Source: Acidimicrobiia bacterium
GTDB lineage: Bacteria; Actinomycetota; Acidimicrobiia; UBA2766
Length of the DNA stretch: 64,000 nucleotides
Assembly: GCA_020850945.1 (NCBI GenBank)
Contig: JADZDR010000050.1
Coordinates: forward strand, 1 to 64,000
Direction: 5' to 3'
The notes beneath the pieces are model-generated. The model was not told where the DNA came from and searched no databases. It saw only the letters and a program-made list of their open reading frames with translations. This document shows positions 62,444 through 64,000 of the stretch, one piece after another. Position 1 is the stretch's first letter. Each line of letters starts with the position of its first letter. The position numbers were made by a program, and so were the translations under genes.

Positions 62444-63660
62444 CGCGGCACCTCCTCGAAGGGGATCTCCTTGTCCACACGCGGCTCGCCGGGCAGCCCG
62501 AGGACTCGCTCGCCGATGATGTTGCGCTGGATCTCGTCCGTGCCCCCACCGATCCTTATGCCGGGCATGCCCAGGAAGTACGCCTGCCAGCCGCCCTCGA
62601 GGGGGGCGTCGCCTCCGTCGAGCACACCGGCAGGGCCCTGCAGGGTGAGGGCGAGGTCGTTCATGTCAGTCGACATCCGCGTGAAGGCGAGCTTCGCCGT
62701 CGAGCTCTCGGGACCGGGCATACCGCCTTGAAGGAGCTTGGTGAGCATGCGGTAACCGCTGAACTCCAGAACGCGTGCCTGGCTGTAGATCCGGGCCACA
62801 CGCTGCCTCACGACGGGATCGGTGCCGTGGCCGGACCCGCGGGCGAGGTCGACGAGCTGGCTGACACCGAGCTCCGCCCCGGATCCGCTCGTGCGCTCGT
62901 GCATGAACGTGACCATCGCCGCCCGCCAGCCGTCTCCGACCTCTCCGATGCGATCCTCGTCGCGGGCCACCGCGCCGTCGAGGAAGACCTCGTTGAAGTT
63001 GGCCGAACCCGTCATCTGGCGGAGTGGTCGACACTCGACCGCACTCTGATGCATGTCGAGCACGAAGGCCGTGATCCCCCGGTGTTTGGGGACCGTGGGG
63101 TCCGTGCGGGCAAGACAGACAGCCCAGTCCGACATGTGCGCAAACGTCGTCCACACCTTCTGGCCCGTGATCCGCCATTCCGAACCGTCGCGTTCGGCCG
63201 CCGTCGCGAGCGCGGCAAGATCGGAGCCCGCTCCCGGTTCCGAGAAGAGCTGGCACCACACCTCGTCCCCCCGCAGCAGAGGAGGCAGGAGCCGCGCGCG
63301 CTGCTCATCCGTGCCGAGTGCGTCGATCATGGGCCCGAGCCAACCGAGGCCCACGGCGAGCTCACCGCGGGGCACTTCGCGCTTGGACTCCTCCTGGGAG
63401 AAGACGATCCCTTCCGTCCGCGTACCGCCCCGCCCACCGATGTCCCGGGGCCAGGTGATCCCGGCCCAACCGGCATCGAACTTCGCGGCCTGCCAGCGTC
63501 GCGCGGCCTCGATCTTCTCGCGCTCCTCGTCCGGGCCCCATTCGGCAACGATCGCATTCGTGGGGACGGCCCGTGGCTGCCTCGGCTCCGATACGGTCGC
63601 GAGCCACGCCCTCACTTCGGCCCGGAACGCGGCTTCGTGCTCTGACTCCGTGAAGTCCAT
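62440..63660 (-). CDS. Acyl-CoA dehydrogenase
   Basis: A 406-residue flavin acyl-CoA dehydrogenase. Signatures are CQLFSEPGAGSDLAAL, ITGQKVWTTFAHMSDWAVCLAR, and GGTDEIQRNIIGERVLGLP near the C-terminus. Chain-length preference cannot be told. TAGCAT ends 7 nt before the ATG, with no Shine-Dalgarno, so it is probably leaderless. A copy of the ATTACACRYATG motif lies about 30-40 nt upstream. Confidence 0.94.
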   Translation of the reverse strand: MDFTESEHEAAFRAEVRAWLATVSEPRQPRAVPTNAIVAEWGPDEEREKIEAARRWQAAKFDAGWAGITWPRDIGGRGGTRTEGIVFSQEESKREVPRGELAVGLGWLGPMIDALGTDEQRARLLPPLLRGDEVWCQLFSEPGAGSDLAALATAAERDGSEWRITGQKVWTTFAHMSDWAVCLARTDPTVPKHRGITAFVLDMHQSAVECRPLRQMTGSANFNEVFLDGAVARDEDRIGEVGDGWRAAMVTFMHERTSGSGAELGVSQLVDLARGSGHGTDPVVRQRVARIYSQARVLEFSGYRMLTKLLQGGMPGPESSTAKLAFTRMSTDMNDLALTLQGPAGVLDGGDAPLEGGWQAYFLGMPGIRIGGGTDEIQRNIIGERVLGLPGEPRVDKEIPFEEVPR

Positions 63661-63688
63661 GCGCTGGATGCTACGGCCCGACCGTCAG

Positions 63689-63700
63689 CATGCGTGTAAT
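63689..63700 (-). promoter_or_regulatory. ATTACACRYATG motif, copy 3 (upstream of acyl-CoA dehydrogenase)
   Basis: ATTACACGCATG on the reverse strand, in the 115-nt divergent region between the acyl-CoA dehydrogenase and the last gene. It matches the copies at 19649 and 32641. Confidence 0.4.
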
Positions 63701-63775
63701 CCGGCTCCTCCTCCTCGTAACATGAGACGTCGGTCCAGGCCGTGCCGGACGCGACGACCGTTCCGAGTTCAGTCT

Positions 63776-64000
63776 GTGACGTCCACCGCTCCCTCCCGTC
63801 CTCGCACTCCGACGCCGCCCGCGAAACGCCGCAATCGCCGCAACCCGCGGGTGCGAATCCCCCTGTTCGCGGCCGGCGTGGCCCTGGTCGTCGTCGGCCT
63901 CCTGTGGCTCGTCGACAGCACCGTGCACAACGGTGAGATCCTCACCGGCGTGAGTGCCGGAGACGTCGAGATCTCCGGCGACTCACCCGGTGACGCCCGC
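63776..64000 (+). CDS. Membrane-anchored protein, N-terminus only (possibly VanW-like)
   Basis: Seventy-five codons are visible before the window ends. A Pro/Arg/Lys-rich cytoplasmic start is followed by one membrane segment (IPLFAAGVALVVVGLLWLV). The extracellular beginning ILTGVSAGDVEISGDSP resembles the G-V-x-V-x-G-x-S repeat at the start of VanW-type peptidoglycan-binding proteins. The family call is tentative because the rest is outside. GTG 63776 is the start; a TAACAT box lies at 63718-63723. Confidence 0.55.
   Translation, partial: MTSTAPSRPRTPTPPAKRRNRRNPRVRIPLFAAGVALVVVGLLWLVDSTVHNGEILTGVSAGDVEISGDSPGDAR

Overview
The window is high-GC DNA from an actinobacterium. Genes are densely packed, GTG and TTG starts are frequent, and neighbouring genes often overlap by 1-4 nt. 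Read in reverse, the order hisD-C-B-H-A-F-I, trpE, trpC-(F)-B-A, ANTAR regulator, thiolase-like protein, polA, rpsA, coaE, uvrB, uvrA resembles the hisD-to-uvrA stretch I recall from Mycobacterium. The interspersed genes differ from that stretch. A mycothiol-type DinB-fold protein, bacterial Ku/LigD, a MarP-like protease and a PdtaR-like regulator also fit Actinomycetota. A deep lineage such as Acidimicrobiia is my guess, not something the sequence proves.

Layout. 1-12.3 kb: uvrA (3' end cut by the window), two lipoproteins, a DUF4139 protein, uvrB, a HAD hydrolase, coaE and a NarL-type two-component pair. 12.3-18.3 kb: rpsA, a flippase, a methyltransferase, a sugar-nucleotidyltransferase and a PHP-domain protein. 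18.3-22.6 kb: a non-homologous end-joining cluster with Ku, LigD phosphoesterase-ligase and a separately encoded LigD polymerase. 22.6-32.6 kb: an MFS sugar transporter, polA, a thiolase-like/enoyl-CoA hydratase pair behind a strong inverted-repeat operator, a MarP-like protease, a PEBP protein, an SDR and two small ferredoxin-fold proteins. 32.6-35.4 kb: a candidate small RNA with its own promoter, a 2-oxoacid dehydrogenase E2, an ANTAR regulator and tRNA-Leu(CAA).

35.4-36.8 kb is a small accessory pocket beside the tRNA. It holds a broken ISL3-like transposase fragment and two divergent small exported peptides. 36.8-42.2 kb: moaB, a compact chaperone operon (DnaK-like, GrpE-like, CbpA-like, CbpM-like), a TlpA-like thioredoxin and a Bcp peroxiredoxin. 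42.2-49.0 kb: trpC-F-B-A, an OmpR-type two-component pair and gpsA. 49.0-49.5 kb is non-coding and unusually rich in hairpins. 49.5-57.6 kb: ygfZ, trpE, hisI and the overlapping hisD-C-B-H-A-F operon. 57.7-64 kb: an alpha/beta hydrolase, nth, a GtrA-like protein, rlmN, a membrane protein, a mycothiol-dependent-type enzyme, an acyl-CoA dehydrogenase and the start of a membrane-anchored protein that may be VanW-like.

Themes. Genome maintenance (uvrA, uvrB, polA, ku, ligD, nth) and amino-acid synthesis (his, trp) dominate. Many genes carry a TANNNT box 6-9 nt before the start codon, which suggests leaderless transcription. The strongest candidates for undescribed biology are two structured RNA candidates (about 32694-32790 and about 49145-49465), a perfect 30-bp palindrome at the uvrB promoter and the stripped-down DnaK operon.
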